Shown one piece after another: positions 54,801 to 64,000 of a stretch of DNA of 64,000 bases; position 1 is the first letter of the stretch, and the number at the start of each line of letters is the position of its first letter. The stretch is from Lotus japonicus (taxonomy: Eukaryota; Streptophyta; Magnoliopsida; Fabales; Fabaceae), in NCBI RefSeq assembly GCF_012489685.1, contig NC_080044.1, forward strand, positions 75,502,732-75,566,731. Direction: 5' to 3'. The notes beneath the pieces were generated by a model that saw nothing but the letters and a program-made list of their open reading frames with translations, made no database searches and was not told where the DNA came from. The position numbers and the translations under genes are program-made.

Positions 54801-55305
54801 AGCTATATAAGTAAATGCGTGTGAGGAAAATTAAGTGTAGAAGATCTAAATTACTTACCGATTCACCGCTGAGATTCATGTAAGTTTGAGGCTTTGCAAG
54901 GAAAACAGGAACTTCACCAACAAAACCTGCTACCCTAAATTCATTCATGTATTACAACGAGTACTGAAAGAGAAACAAACATAAAAGAGGAACATCAAAT
55001 GCATGCAGCGATTAGCGAAGATACCTTTTCCAAAAATGGCTTTGGAATGAAGTTCATTCATCTGAATCCCCTGTGACTCAGCAAACGCATCAATCATCTC
55101 AAATCCGACCTGATTCAGACGAAAACATTCTCGAATTTAACAGATTGTGAGCAGAAGCTATAAGCATGAGAAATTGAAAAGGAAGAAGAGTGAGTACATT
55201 GTGTCTGGTTCCTTTGTACTTGTCGCCAGGGTTGCCCAACCCTACGAAAAGCCATGGGCGTGGAGCGAGGGTGGAGAAGCACCGCTTGCTTAGCCGATTG
55301 AGCAT
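45857..55305 (-). CDS. Peptidyl-tRNA hydrolase (bacterial Pth type), probably mitochondrial
   Basis: Eight exons: 55305-55198, 55109-55025, 54926-54859, 48842-48792, 48696-48623, 46330-46272, 46185-46109, 45988-45857. They join to 654 bp, 217 aa, with GT/AG borders. Pth frees tRNA from peptidyl-tRNA that drops off ribosomes. Visible family motifs: GLGNPG with N25, TRHN with H35 (catalytic His), KPQTYMN with N82, FHDDL with D107, [23 protein letters not shown] and [17 protein letters not shown]-terminal [18 protein letters not shown] looks like a mitochondrial presequence. The position of the conserved Asn after the second glycine-loop His is Lys (K128). Intron 3 holds a full Ty3/gypsy element, intron 5 a chromovirus remnant and a SINE. 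All coding exons look intact. Confidence 0.9.
46767..47655 (+). mobile_element. Deleted chromovirus remnant in PTH intron 5
   Basis: From 46767, where similarity to the PTH duplicate stops. Part of a reverse transcriptase active site ([15 protein letters not shown], about 47116-47163) is followed after only about 20 bp by a chromodomain end in another frame ([17 protein letters not shown], about 47184-47234) and a LEDKVV tail. So most of pol is deleted. An LTR starts TGATAGGAAC at about 47307; its end is near 47650 but not certain. Dead element, opposite in direction to PTH. Confidence 0.7.
48286..48419 (+). mobile_element. tRNA-derived SINE in PTH intron 5
   Basis: Begins GGGATAGCTCAAGTGGTAAA (Pol III A box TAGCTCAAGTGG) and has a B box GGTTCGAACCC at about 48352-48362, then a short unrelated body and an A-rich tail (48411-48419). 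It is not a tRNA gene, since no cloverleaf arms close around an anticodon. Confidence 0.75.
48991..49233 (+). repeat. 5' LTR of the intact chromovirus
   Basis: 243 bp with TGAT/ATCA ends and a TATA box TATAAATAA at 49100-49108. A 28-bp-spaced internal repeat (TGATGCACTTNNTAGCATC type) lies near its start, and a CT-rich leader (CTCTCTTTCTCTC) precedes its end. Confidence 0.92.
49267..53769 (+). CDS. Gag-pol polyprotein of the intact chromovirus
   Basis: A single 1,500-codon frame without stops, starting 34 bp after the 5' LTR. Domains: gag (about 75-210, [20 protein letters not shown]), zinc knuckle region [14 protein letters not shown] (about 300), protease [13 protein letters not shown] (D379), reverse transcriptase [10 protein letters not shown] (D731/D732), RNase H ([15 protein letters not shown]877), integrase HHCC finger and DDE core D1135, D1195, E1231, chromodomain end [16 protein letters not shown] (about 1445-1475). 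Every catalytic residue I looked for is present. The last codons and the TAA (53767-53769) are in the 3' LTR, so the polypurine tract is translated. Fused gag-pol in one frame is usual for this lineage and implies processing by its own protease. Confidence 0.95.
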   Translation: MAEATRLQSSIREAEERITATIEPCISRHLRELEQRFELQLNGFQEAMRGLGLQMTEMSSRRRGANDGEHRMPTRLTRLDFPKFNRDEAESWLVKCERFFTLDNTPEAEKVAIASIAMDESSFRWFQTLEQSTTGPVSWMQFSDAVKVRFGTEFDSPLEELKRLVQTGTLEDYQEAFDTLAARTDLSEPQKLQVYLGGLCAELSNGVKMFAPRTLLEATRIAKLQERSIELLQKRTVSGVRSTGAWSDKRGNSSFVEKKLPEKKPGGDSNQKGILGKPNYTFQRKLSPKEMEEHRAQNLCFFCHEKFSPGHDCPQRKKLQVFLMEVEEGEPEAVDSASSVDSEPVVPTLSLNAIHGDSEYPLMRLTAWIGKKRIHVLIDSGSSHNFIDQKLCKEGLSYLRPVHPLLKPLQVTVAGGGVMQGTGLCDGIQLKMQGYDFFTSAIALPLGSFDLILGLQWLTQWGTISWDFKALVMEFDMGHLKVRLQADKSGKDRVVSAAKLNQIVAEESFCFMLQLFPCSQEKVCCALGLEEPEDPATKEHKTTVLEEFKDVFEEPTQLPPFRGIHDHQIVLKEGSNPVSLRPYRYPPAQKDVIDNMVKELLDSGVIQPSSSPFASPVVLVKKKDGSWRMCVDYRKLNDMTVKAKFPIPLVEDLLDELGGAQIFSKLDLRSGYHQIRMKPEDIAKTAFQTHGGQYEYVVMPFGLSNAPATFQGTMNVIFASLLRKCVLIFFDDILVYSKSIVEHVAHLRHVFTVLKTHSFYVKRSKCAFFTTRIEYLGHFITPEGVTTDPAKIMAVQEWPEPQTLKQLRGFLGLTGYYRRFIQNYSMLASPLTDLLKKDAFIWSDKASHAFNQLKQALSTAPVLAIPDMAKPFVVETDASSTGIGAVLMQDKHPIAFISKVLSPRNRLLSVYDRELLALVHAVSKWHQYLSLQPFLILTDQHSLKFLLEQRLSTPAQYKWVTKLMGLSYEIRYKQGKDNVAADSLSRANHGELLHLAVSSISSELWDLIQQAYVADSSLKDLMQEVNASPDQHPHYRVVDGFLFRKHRLVVPNNDQVRLVILQWLHSSHQGGHSGIRASTHRIKSLFYWKGLSKSVAEFIQRCETCLRCKYEPHAVPGLLQPLAIPDGVWQSIAMDFIEGLPKSHGKDTIWVVIDRLSKYAHFIALSHPFSASTLAEVFINNVYKLHGAPANIVSDRDPLFTSKFWAAFLQQLGISQSLSTAYHPQSDGQSEVLNRCLEHYLRAMTWQRPKEWAAWLPMAEWWYNTTFHSAIQATPYEVVYGQPPPLHLPYCPQSTVVDAVDRSFVAREEMINKLQGNLARAQARMKTLADKHRSDREFQVGDWVFLKLQPYRQSSLTSRASQKLSPRFFGPYQILHRVGKVAYTLNLPATSRIHPTFHVSLLKPCPDATVSLYPLPEDWGSMDNPKEPFKILKRRSVQKHHRAVTEVLVQWKGESAEEATWELLYKLNSSSPSLMLLLLLEVKESFKGRDMMHLASLSIC
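53738..53980 (+). repeat. 3' LTR of the intact chromovirus
   Basis: 243 bp, appears identical to the 5' LTR. It supplies the last 10 codons and stop of the gag-pol frame. Confidence 0.92.
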
Positions 55306-56119
55306 GTGATGGTGAAGGGAAGATTCCACTCTCACCAAACTGTGACACTGGAGAAAATGAATTAGAATCAGACACTTTGCTCCACCGGTTGCACGCCGCA
55401 GATAGCCAGATACTCACTACTGCTCCGTACTTCCGTTTACAAGGACCAGAAATCGAATCGAATCGAATCAGCCAAGTTTTTGAGGCAGTTCAATCGCGGT
55501 TCAAGGTTCGGACCGGGCGGTTTGCGCGGATAACTTAACCAAGGACGGGATAAGTTTTTTTTTTTTTTGGTTGTTCAGCCTGATTTGCATTCTCATTTCG
55601 TGGCTCAAGTTTGACTTATGGCTTGTGATATGCCCCACTTTAAGGTTTGATCTGACCTACTAGACCACTATCAGTCTTTTTGCAAGCTTAATAGAAAAAT
55701 GTTCTCTTAAATAAGTAAGTTAACAGATACTTTTACATATCATTACATTTTCATTTATTTATATTATTAATAAAAATAATATTATGTTAAGAGACTATCC
55801 TATCAAGTCAAATTAGTTTTTTAATAGTCTGAACCTAGTATTTTTAGTTAATCGGACATTTTAAAAAACCTAATGAAAGCTTAAGAAGAACTCACTTAAC
55901 CATCCTCTTTCCACACTGTCATGCTTAATGAAATCAGGCAGGACAATTAAAGTAAAGGTCGAAAAGATACCTTTGTCGCCTCAGAGCCATTGGCAAAAGC
56001 GTCATGCAAGGCAGGGTGCTACACGCTTACACCCAAGGACAAGTTGGCACCTAGATTGCTCATCAGATCCTCACCCCTCATCTCCTAAAACTTAAAGAAC
56101 GCATAAAGGATCAGAGGAC
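55306..56119. other. PTH upstream region
   Basis: PTH leader and promoter lie here. An (AATCG)n stretch at 55452-55470 and a T14-15 run near 55556-55570 are the only clear features. No TATA box could be assigned with confidence. Confidence 0.45.
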
Positions 56120-56332
56120 TGGTCACGCAGGGTCGCCCCAAGGGTAAAGTCACCCAAGTAAGGGTTTTAGGTCTCAAAAAAAATTTTACTAAGGAAAAAA
56201 TGCCTCAGAAAATATTTTTTTACTAAGTAAAAAGGCCCCCCAAAAAACCAAACATGAATACTAAGTCAAAAAGACCTCACTTTAAAGTTGGTTTTAGGCA
56301 TCATTTAGTGTTTGGCCGGCCCTATGGTCACG
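56120..56332. mobile_element. hAT-type MITE, copy 2
   Basis: The body 56128-56324 (197 bp) starts CAGGGTCGCCCCAAGGG and ends GGCCGGCCCTA, an imperfect inverted repeat. Perfect 8-bp target duplications TGGTCACG (56120-56127, 56325-56332). Same family as 3462-3626 (shared CACCCAAGTAAGGGTTTTAG and TTTTACTAAGTAAAAAGGCC). No coding capacity. Confidence 0.85.
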
Positions 56333-59300
56333 ATGTATGTTATCCACAAGCACGATACAACGCATATTTATCCCTAACACCTTTGATCTTTGCACACAAG
56401 TTAATATGCAACGTTTACATGATCATCACATATCGATCAACACATAAACCTCGACAAGCCCCACTGCTGATCATCCAAGCCTCAATGAGATCAAAGGGTA
56501 TGCATTAAAGGATTCTACAAGGAATGTAGAGTGGCATGATGATGCTACCTCAACCTCGCCTACCTCGATCTATTTAAGGAAGCTAAGAAGAGAGCAACAT
56601 GTATGTTTTTCTAGTTCTCAAGTTTATAGTTGTCTTCATCTTCACCTTGTGACTTGAACGTCAAAGTGTCTTCGCAAGTATTATCAACGAGAAGGCATTA
56701 AGTCATAATCATCACCATTGAGAGTACCAGAGCCAACGATCGTCACATGATATTCATTTTCGTGACTTCAACACTTGTCTTAGTGATTGGTTGGACTTTC
56801 TGATCACCATCCATTTTCATCGATGCTTACGAGTATAAAGATGAAAACTACAAAAGACTATATGACCAGTGATGTCACGTGGACAGTCTCACCGCTTCGG
56901 AAGGTAGGAAATCAATTTTCAAGCTCCCATCTATTGAATCTTTGTTATGGACGTTATATGATATGGTGAGTCTTTTGGCTTCTCTGTTTAATGTTTTTAT
57001 ATGTGGATGACGAGATGTAAAATTGAAGTTTGATTTTAGTCTTTCTTATAACACATGCGCGTGCCATATAAGCTTTGATTGAACATAAACAACCTCGTAT
57101 GAACTCTCTCCTTAGGTATTTCTCTTAAACGTAGGAACAATTTTGTAACTTTACTTATTAGACTAAAACTAAACTGCTTTACTACTCAATGACCAGAAAT
57201 ATAATCAACCCAAAATTACTAGAACCAGTACAAAGAAAAAACTACTGATATGAATATATGTAAGAACTAAAAAGTGATACTTTGATGATCAACAATACAA
57301 ATATAGAAAACAATTTTGTAAATAAATCTTGAAATTCCGGCATGTGATGAATGCCCCGCAGTCCTTCATTATCAAATTGGCCGTCCATTTTTTTGCTGGT
57401 TTCTCTAACTTTTTATACTTTTGTAGCTGGACGATATCAATTCGAATAAAGCACCCTAATCAATGGGTCCAAATCATTTTATTTTATTTCGTAATTTTTT
57501 AATCAAACATGCATCACATGGATTTAACCAAATCATTTTCTCAACCTATCATTCCATTAATTTGGCTTCAACTGTTGAAATAATTATTTTCATGACATGG
57601 CTTTAGTAGTAGAATTAAGATTGAAATAGGATGGAAGTTTCATATGTAAGATTTTATACTATAATCTAAACAAAATTATTCCCCCACTTTCCCGAACCCC
57701 GCCCCTGAACTGAAATCAAATCTCAATGTAAGCAGTTTGACAAAAAAAAAGTATACAACGTTTTATAATGAATATAATGTAGAAAGCAGCATTTTTTTTT
57801 AAAGTAAAAGCAGCATTGTTACACTATATAGAAATGTATCAATTGAAATCGACCTAATACTTACATCACTTTATAACTTTTTATATTAAACCTCAATAAT
57901 TGGATTGACAAGTTTCATTATGTAAAAAGTTATTAAGTAGTGTAACTCTACAAGTTTGATACTTGGTGTTAAATAATTTGCATATACATTAAAATAAATC
58001 ACGATTGTTATATTTAATCATCAATGATTTAAATTAAAATATCACATGACTAATAATTTGCTTTAATCTGAACCGTTTATGATTAAATATAACTGTCGTG
58101 ATTTATTCTCATATTCTCACATAAAATTATCATGCTCATTAATTACATCCCATATAGAGTATATAACTATATATATCAAATTAATTTACTTTATTCTATA
58201 TATTTATTTTCATAATAGTTAAAAGTAAATACCATATAATACAATTAAAGTTTTTTGATATTTTCTTAATATAGTCAGAAAGTACGATTGTGTAACTGAC
58301 TATTTTATTTTTTAATATTAAAAAATGACTTACCTCAAGTCCTCAATGTTACTAATTTTGAATGTTTTTGGCTGATAGAAATTATTTTAAATAATTTTTA
58401 TATTTTAATTATATGCGTGTGAGGTTTTAGAATTAAATTTTAAAATAATTAACAATAAAAAGTAATTAATAATTATCAGTATTTTCATTAGTGCAAGAAA
58501 ACTTTTCTGAATGATAACTCAAGTGGTAAGAGTTGAGAGACAAATGAGTTGGGGAGAAGAAAGTCATGTGATCAATCTATTGATAATATAATTTATATTT
58601 CTGATGTAAATTTTTTAGATAATTTTATATTTAATATTTCAATTATGTGTACGAGAGATTTTATAGTTAATATTTTATTATGGTGCGGTTAATATTTATT
58701 ACAATAATAACATTTAAATTCATTAGTAAATAATTAATAATTGTCATCAATGTAAGATTTTTTTTTGGTACAGCAGAAAAATAAATTACAGCTTTTAGGG
58801 TTGATCGTTGGACCTCCTTCTTCCAAACTCATATGTCCACGATGGCACCCGCTCGAGCGGGGACGGAGAGTGCCCCACTCCCGCCCCCCATCTCTTCCAT
58901 GTCTCCATCTCGACTTCCCATTCCTGTGGTCGGGTGAATTTTCGCTCCATCCTCAATCCCTACTTTCCCACGGGTTTCATTAACACATCATTAAAAATAA
59001 AATAAAACTAAATTAAATATAAAAAATACGTAAATTTTTACCTAGACCGTAAATGATTAAATATAAAAACCACAAATAAGAATTAAACATGTTGACTTTC
59101 ATGATAATATATAATTAAGTTCAAATAACATTGAATTTATTATTAAGGGTATTATTGAATTTTTACCTATGTATACAAGACAGGGATCCGGCAGGGCGAG
59201 ATGGTGATATCCACCCTCATCCCCAAACTCGTCTCAAGGGGATTTTTATTCCCTTCCCTATAGGAAAATTTGCCAATATCGAAGCCCATATGGGACAATT

Positions 59301-59800
59301 CTCGCGGGATCCCCGTATGCAAGTGGAAATTGCTATTTGTTTATTGACTCTTATCACTCGAGTTATCTTTCAGAAATTGATGGAAGGATTTTAAACAAAT
59401 TAAATGTTTTTTTAATATGGTTAGAAAATATATTCTTTTGAAAACTAGGAAATAGATTTAAAAAGAAAAAAAAGGCAAAACCCTAATGATGATTCATGAC
59501 CTAAAAAACCTAATACAGCTAATAAACATGATCCAGTAATGAAGTTGGGTTGCGCTAAGTAGCCCCACTTTTCACCCAAAACGTTTACCAGTTGAGCCAC
59601 ACTCCACCCACCGTAACTCAAAACAAAACCCTTTTCCCAATTTCACAGCGCCATTCTCATTGCCCTCTCACTCTCTCTCTGACACCAATACCAAAACCCA
59701 CAACCGTATAAAAACAACAGCGCTATTATCAACACAGACTACTGATCTCAACACCTATCCATCCTCATCAGAAAACCCTAGGATTTGCAGACTCGCCGCC
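56333..59800. other. Intergenic between PTH and importin-5
   Basis: 56340-56970 is less AT-rich and has LTR-like phrases (CTATTTAAGGAAGCTAAGAAG, GTCAAAGTGTCTTCGCAAG), possibly a decayed retroelement, not provable here. 58380-58500 and 58640-58760 resemble each other, with a SINE-like A box (ATAACTCAAGTGGTAAGAG, 58517-58535) between. 58840-58980 and 59180-59330 are GC-rich patches with CGGGATCC/GGGACGGAG motifs of a small DNA transposon type. The last 130 bp are the importin-5 leader. Confidence 0.45.
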
Positions 59801-62800
59801 ATGGATCCCGAGTCAACTCAGCTCCAGCAAGCGCAACTGGCGGCTGTTCTCGGCGCGGATCCATCGCAGTTTGAGAGCCTGATCTCTCAACTCATGACGG
59901 CCTCCAATGAGGAGCGTTCTCAGGCCGAGGCGCTCTTCAATCTCTGCAAACAAACCGATCCTGATACCTTATCCTTGAAGCTCGGCCACCTCCTTAACTC
60001 CTCGCCGCTCCAGGAGGCCCGCGCCATGTCCGCCATCCTCCTCCGCAAGCAGCTCACCCGCGATGACTCCTACCTCTGGCCGCGCCTCTCCCCGCAGACG
60101 CAATCCACACTGAAATCAATCCTCCTCTCGTCAATTCAAACAGAAAGCACCAAATCCATATCGAAGAAGCTTTGTGATACCATCTCCGAACTCGCCTCCG
60201 GTATTCTCCCTGATAACGGATGGCCGGAGCTTCTGCCGTTTATGTTCCAGTGCGTTTCCTCCGATTCGCCTAAGCTTCAGGAGTCCGCGTTTCTGATATT
60301 CGCGCAATTGTCGCAGTACATCGGTGAATCGCTCACGCCGCACATCAAGCACCTCCATGATATCTTCCTGCAGTGCCTCACATCCAATGGTGTGAATCCT
60401 GATGTTCGAATCGCGGCTCTCAACGCGGTTATCAACTTCATCCAGTGCCTCTCCGGGTCGGCCGAGCGTGACCGGTTCCAGGACTTGCTGCCTGCCATGA
60501 TGCGGACGCTCACGGAGGCGCTGAATTCCGGCCAGGAGGCTACTGCGCAGGAGGCGCTTGAGTTGCTCATTGAGCTCGCGGGCACGGAGCCGAGGTTTCT
60601 CCGGAGGCAGATTGTTGATGTGGTGGGGGCTATGCTTCAGATTGCGGAGGCTGAGTCGTTGGAGGAAGGAACGAGGCATCTGGCAATTGAATTTGTTATT
60701 ACTCTTGCTGAGGCTAGGGAGCGTGCCCCGGGTATGATGAGGAAGCTGCCACAGTTTATTAGCAGGTTGTTTGCCATTCTCATGAAGATGTTATTGGATG
60801 TTGAGGATGATCCTGCTTGGCATAGCGCGGAAGTTGAAGACGAGGATGCTGGTGAAACGAGCAATTATAGTGTTGGACAAGAGTGCTTGGATAGGCTTGC
60901 TATATCATTGGGTGGAAATACCATTGTTCCTGTTGCTTCTGAACAATTGCCTGCTTATTTAGCTGCTACTGAGTGGCAGAATCGCCATGCTGCACTAATT
61001 GCGCTCGCCCAAATAGCAGAGGGTTGCTCAAAGGTAGTGATGATGCTATTGGAATTCACTGCTGTTGTTGTTGTGCTTTTTTTAATTTTTCCACACAATC
61101 ATAGCTCCTTTGTTACTAATAGGTTTTGCTGTGCATTGTAAATTGTGATTTTGAGTTTGAATCATTGGTGTACTTATTGCTTCAGGTGATGGTAAAAAAT
61201 TTGGAGCAAGTGGTGGCTATGGTACTGAACTCATTTCCAGATCAACATCCCCGTGTAAGATGGGCAGCAATCAATGCAATTGGGCAACTCTCCACTGATT
61301 TGGGTCCAGATTTGCAAGTTAAATACCATCAAGGGGTGTTGCCAGCACTAGCTTCTGCCATGGATGATTTTCAAAACCCTCGTGTGCAGGTTAGCTGCCC
61401 TTATTAATTTTAATTGGTCTATGGGTTTTCCTACAATGATCAAATGAAAGCATTGGGTTAAGTTAATGATTTAAACTTCAATGGAAAATGTGAGCAGTTA
61501 TTGCTATAAAACTTCACACAAATATGAACTATTTAACTGTAACATTGATAACGAGCATTAGTCTGCGTATGTTATAGTTGGTTGAGGATAGAGTATATGA
61601 TAATATGGTGTCAGTGTTCAACCTATCAATTGAGTTTTTTAGTCATCTTTGTTTATTTTATTCATCATAGTCTGTCAGATTTGTGAATGTTGTACTTCAA
61701 GTTATCTTATTTCAATTAAATATGCTTCATAGTACAAACGTTTTTGTGATTTGTTTACACAGGCACATGCTGCTTCTGCAGTGCTCAACTTCACTGAGAA
61801 TTGTACGCCTGATATTTTAACACCATATTTGGATGGAATTGTTAGTAAATTGCTTGTACTCCTTCAGGTATGGTTATGTAATATTATTCTCAATTGTAAT
61901 GTTATTATGGTCGTTTGGCTTAATCATCATATGATTTCATTTTCCTTCATTTAGTTTTGGATATTTATGTGTTTCAGAATGGTAAGCAAATGGTGCAAGA
62001 GGGTGCTTTAACTGCTTTGGCATCAGTTGCTGATTCATCTCAGGTATTCTACACAAAGTTATAATCTGCATTCTTCAGCCTCTATAATTTATTTTCTTCA
62101 GATCACTCAATCAATACTATGGCCATCCTCAGGAACACTTCCAAAAATACTATGATGCCGTCATGCCATATCTTAAGGCTATATTGGTGAATGCAACTGA
62201 TAAGTCTAACCGTATGCTTCGTGCCAAATCTATGGAGTGCATAAGTTTGGTTGGAATGGCTGTTGGGAAGGAGAAGTTCCGGGCTGATGCTAAACAGGTT
62301 GGTAGTTATTGGTTCTGGGTCGAGTTTATTTTCTGTTAAGTACTTCTGTTTCTCTTGTCAGCTAGATCTCTGATCCCCTGCATATTCTGGTTCTTTACTA
62401 GGTCATGGAAGTTCTCATGTCCCTGCAAGTATCTCAAATGGAGACCGATGATCCAACAACAAGTTACATGCTACAGGTAGGCTTTTTATTTTACTGATAG
62501 CTTGTACATAAAGTGCCAATTGGACTATGGTCTGTCTCAACAATTTTAATTTGTCACAGGCATGGGCTAGACTCTGCAAGTGTCTAGGACAAGATTTTCT
62601 TCCTTACATGGAATTTGTCATGCCACCATTGATTCAATCTGCTTCACTTAAGCCGGATGTCACAATTACATCAGCAGACTCGGACAATGAAATTGAGGAC
62701 TCTGATGATGAAAGGTCTCCATTTTAGTCCTTCTCTTCATAAAAGTTTAAACAATTAACAATTATCATTGCATAATGTACCCCATCTATCACACAATTTT

Positions 62801-63680
62801 GCTGTCATTTTGGTCTTGTATGTTTGCTGATAGTGTTGGCACTAGGGTTTAGGATTTTAATGTTTTGTAGCTCAACTAAATTTTGTATTAGGGTTCCTGT
62901 GTTTTACTCTTCCTTTTTTCTTCAAAATCAAATGTTCAAGCCCCCCACATCTGTGCAAACACACATAAAATCCTAATATGCACATAATTATCTACGCTTG
63001 CTTCTCTTTGAGTGCTAGTACCAGTTTCATTTAACTGGAGAATCAAAAGTATGCTTTGGTGCATTTTTGGTTTGACAATACAAATCCAACCATGTTTAAT
63101 TTGTTCCTTACAGTATGGAGACTATCACTCTCGGGGACAAAAGAATTGGTATCAAGACTAGTGTTCTAGAGGAAAAAGCTACAGCATGCAACATGTTGTG
63201 TTGCTATGCTGATGAGCTGAAGGAAGGATTCTTTCCATGGATTGATCAGGTTAGACTTCTGCCACTATTGTACACCTTTACACAATAAGTTTTGTTTTAG
63301 TGTTACTCTACAGTTTTTTCTTACCAATAATTTGTTTGTGATGTAGGTTGCAGGAACTCTAGTTCCGCTCCTTAAATTTTATTTCCATGAGGAGGTTAGA
63401 AAAGCAGCTGTTTCAGGTATAAGAAATAATAATGATTATGCCTGTGCATCTTTTTTTTTTATCTGTGATATTTCCTTTGCAGTTTCTTCTGTGCATGTGC
63501 CTTATGTCATTCCCCTAACTGTTTCAATTTTTATCATTTCTAATATCTTTAGCAATGCCGGAGCTATTGCGATCTGCGAAGTTAGCTATAGAGAAAGGGC
63601 TATCTCAGGGCCGGGATGTGTCCTATTTGAAGTTTTTGACTGACAGTATCATCCCAGCTCTGGTGGAAGCATTGCATAAG
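59801..63680 (+). CDS. Importin-5 / importin beta-3 (karyopherin), first ten exons
   Basis: Exons 59801-61033, 61186-61389, 61763-61867, 61978-62043, 62133-62297, 62402-62476, 62560-62714, 63114-63249, 63347-63416, 63553-63680, all with GT/AG borders, joining to 779 residues in frame. The gene continues past the right edge; full family length is about 1,100. ATG at 59801 sits in a GCCGCCATGG context. HEAT repeats run throughout: [20 protein letters not shown] (N-terminal Ran-binding region), [37 protein letters not shown] (acidic loop), [20 protein letters not shown], and [20 protein letters not shown]. Importin-5 carries ribosomal proteins, histones and other cargo through nuclear pores and is released by Ran-GTP. 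Retention of exon 1 creates a false end at 61141. Confidence 0.95.
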
Positions 63681-63739
63681 GTAATTGTCATTCAACTTTA
63701 TCCATTCTTTCATATAGGCCAAAATCAATCCTTTCTATG

Positions 63740-63840
63740 TAGTAAGTAACCCACTCGGGTTGGCCTTCCGGTGGGGGGTTTGGGTCGTTGCATAAGGGCT
63801 ATGACCAAACCTCATAGGTTCAAAATATAAGCCAACGATT
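63740..63840 (+). mobile_element. Degenerate tRNA-derived SINE in importin-5 intron 10
   Basis: Sequence near GTAACCCACTCGGGTTGGCC, then a GGTGGGGGGTTTGGG run and a weak B box (TAGGTTCAAAATA, about 63817-63829), resembles legume SINE heads. No clear poly(A) tail or target duplication, so the borders are approximate. Confidence 0.4.
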
Positions 63841-64000
63841 CTTTCTGAGTGCAGCATGTACATTTTTGTTAGTTTACAAGAGCCAGTCCAGGCATGATTA
63901 ATCTAGGTGATATTCAGGATGCACTTTCCTTGACTTGGCTGTGTTTAACATTGGCATTTTTCTTTCTAAAGTTCTCCCTCCTTCATGCACTTGTAGGAAC

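Overview
The window is nuclear DNA from a flowering plant. It has GT-AG introns, plant gene families (IQM, mTERF, FAR1-related, importin-5), nested transposons and AT-rich intergenic DNA. Repeat style (tRNA-derived SINEs, MITEs with a CCGACGGTGTAA terminus, Helitron ends) suggests a papilionoid legume. That is inference and the species cannot be fixed from the sequence. No bacterial, plastid or rRNA/tRNA genes were seen.

Layout. 1-1760: 5' part of an IQM calmodulin-binding gene (minus strand, runs off the left edge). 1761-20200: gene-poor DNA with small MITEs, a 5.7 kb decayed Helitron (7785-13474; RPA-like and PIF1-like pseudogenes, a doubled 5' end, a nested LINE tail) and a 1.1 kb foldback MULE element (17022-18114). 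20200-30000: duplicated gene debris, namely a broken copy of the 3' exons of a peptidyl-tRNA hydrolase (PTH) gene and a partial tandem copy of the 3' end of an mTERF gene. The latter is split by a young chromodomain Ty3/gypsy element (22596-27978). 29895-31064: the intact single-exon mTERF gene (minus strand).

31175-42912 is the most unusual object. It is an 11.7 kb Mutator-like element with short terminal inverted repeats and a perfect 9-bp target duplication, inserted 110 bp upstream of the mTERF start codon. Inside are a FAR1/MULE transposase (849 aa, D278/D345/E473), an Ulp1-type C48 protease (511 aa, H362/D379/C442), a GRF zinc-finger protein with a C-terminal membrane helix, a protein with two B3 DNA-binding domains (one homopolymer frameshift), and an 11-copy, 100-bp satellite array. 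Ulp1 cargo is known in some plant MULEs. The GRF plus double-B3 pair is the part that looks new.

42952-45330: two further inverted-repeat elements, one filled with CCA-rich simple repeat. 45857-55305: the PTH gene (minus strand, eight exons, 217 aa), stretched to 9.4 kb by a chromovirus remnant and a SINE in its introns, and by a 4,990-bp Ty3/gypsy element with no visible LTR differences and an uninterrupted 1,500-codon gag-pol frame. 55306-59800: intergenic with a hAT-type MITE. 59801-64000: first ten exons of the importin-5 (importin beta-3) gene, plus strand, cut by the right edge. PTH next to importin-5 matches the adjacent Arabidopsis pair At5g19830/At5g19820 (recalled, not searched), so this end is probably an ancestral gene block diluted by transposons.
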